In this document: positions 7,523 to 7,849 of the stretch, in pieces | How the letters are laid out: every line of letters starts with the position of its first letter | How positions within the stretch are numbered: position 1 is the first letter of the stretch | Assembly (NCBI GenBank): GCA_052387815.1 | Contig: JBQTIU010000126.1 | Coordinates: forward strand, 1-7,849 | DNA length: 7,849 nucleotides | From: JBQTIU01 sp052387815 | GTDB lineage: Bacteria; Pseudomonadota; Alphaproteobacteria; CACIAM-22H2 | Direction of reading: 5' to 3' | Translations under genes and position numbers: made by a program | Notes under the pieces: generated by a model | What the model was told of the DNA's origin: nothing | Databases searched by the model: none | What the model saw: the letters and a program-made list of their open reading frames with translations, nothing else

Positions 7523-7849
7523 CGGAGGCCCGACGGCTGATCGGTCTCGACCCCGGCCTGCGCATCACCGGCTGGGGCGTGGTCGACATCGACGGCACCA
7601 GGCTGCGCCATGTCGCCAACGGCCTCGTCACCTCGGATGATACGACGTCGACGGCCGAACGCCTGTGCGAGCTCTACGACGGCCTCGCCGCGGTCATCGC
7701 CCGCTATCGTCCCGAGGCGGCGGCGGTCGAGGAAACCTTTGTCAACAAGAACCCGCGCATGACCTTGAAGCTCGGGCTGGCGCGGGGGGGGGGCCGGGGG
7801 GGGCGGGGGGGGGGCGGCCGGGCCGGGGGCGCGGGGGCGGGGGCCCCCC
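7519..7849 (+). CDS. ruvC: Holliday junction resolvase RuvC, 3'-truncated by the window
   Basis: Endonuclease that resolves Holliday junctions with the RuvAB branch-migration motor. About 110 codons are present, of roughly 165-175 expected. LIGLDPGLRITGWGVV (7-22) contains the catalytic aspartate Asp11, and AAVEETFVNKNPR (68-80) contains the catalytic glutamate Glu71. LKLGLARG (83-90) corresponds to the usual LKLGQARG. From about residue 90 the frame stays open but reads as a Gly/Arg/Ala run instead of the expected ALLAAARAGL-like helix. That change coincides with 71 bases without A or T and is probably bad sequence, not a real divergence. The start ATG overlaps the yebC stop (ATGA), with GAGGT about 9 nt upstream. 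Conserved ruvA and ruvB would be expected next, outside the window. Confidence 0.93.
   Translation, partial: MTEARRLIGLDPGLRITGWGVVDIDGTRLRHVANGLVTSDDTTSTAERLCELYDGLAAVIARYRPEAAAVEETFVNKNPRMTLKLGLARGGGRGGRGGGGRAGGAGAGAP
7779..7849. other. Probable low-quality contig end (G/C-only stretch)
   Basis: The last 71 bases contain no A or T and are mostly G-runs, ending in a G-run followed by a C-run. They lie inside a conserved part of ruvC where the encoded protein should be normal. Replacement of other bases by G is typical of signal loss in two-colour sequencing chemistry, so this part should not be used for annotation. Confidence 0.8.

Overview
The window looks like a piece of an alphaproteobacterial chromosome, most like a Rhodospirillales-type or related uncultured lineage. 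The case rests on about 70% GC over most of its length (judged by eye), an alphaproteobacterial-style 6S RNA, a tkt-gap pair of the type common in that class, and the gene order zauP-zapA-6S RNA-fthC-ymdB-yebC-ruvC. No species can be named from this sequence.

Layout. (1) 2-766, plus strand: the 3' part of a phage Gp37/Gp68-family (DUF5131) gene with three clustered cysteines. It is clearly less GC-rich than the rest and looks like the edge of an accessory segment. (2) 767-934: a non-coding convergent gap with two inverted repeats that could end transcription from both sides. (3) 935-4024, minus strand: tkt followed by gap, enzymes of the pentose phosphate/Calvin and glycolytic/gluconeogenic routes. 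pgk, which often follows gap in this class, is not next to it here. (4) 4025-4191: a divergent control region with two outward-facing TTGACG boxes. (5) 4192-4884, plus strand: zauP-like and zapA, two coiled-coil proteins of the cytokinetic Z-ring. (6) 4917-5116: a sigma70-like promoter and a 6S RNA gene whose ends close by a 12-bp stem. (7) 5159-6567: fthC (5-formyl-THF cyclo-ligase) and a YmdB-type metallophosphoesterase, overlapping by 4 bp. (8) 6568-6760: an AT-richer intergenic stretch with a promoter candidate and a hairpin-forming leader. (9) 6761-7849: yebC and the start of ruvC, overlapping by 4 bp. RuvC runs into a stretch of 71 bases at the window end without any A or T, which I read as unreliable sequence.

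The core genes form ordinary housekeeping units: carbon metabolism on one strand; division, 6S control of RNA polymerase, folate, and a YebC-RuvC unit on the other. I found no convincing new multi-gene system. The points most worth a second look are the DUF5131 gene and what lies beyond the left edge, the well-formed 6S locus with its promoter and a predictable pRNA start, the structured yebC leader, and the sequence quality at the right end.
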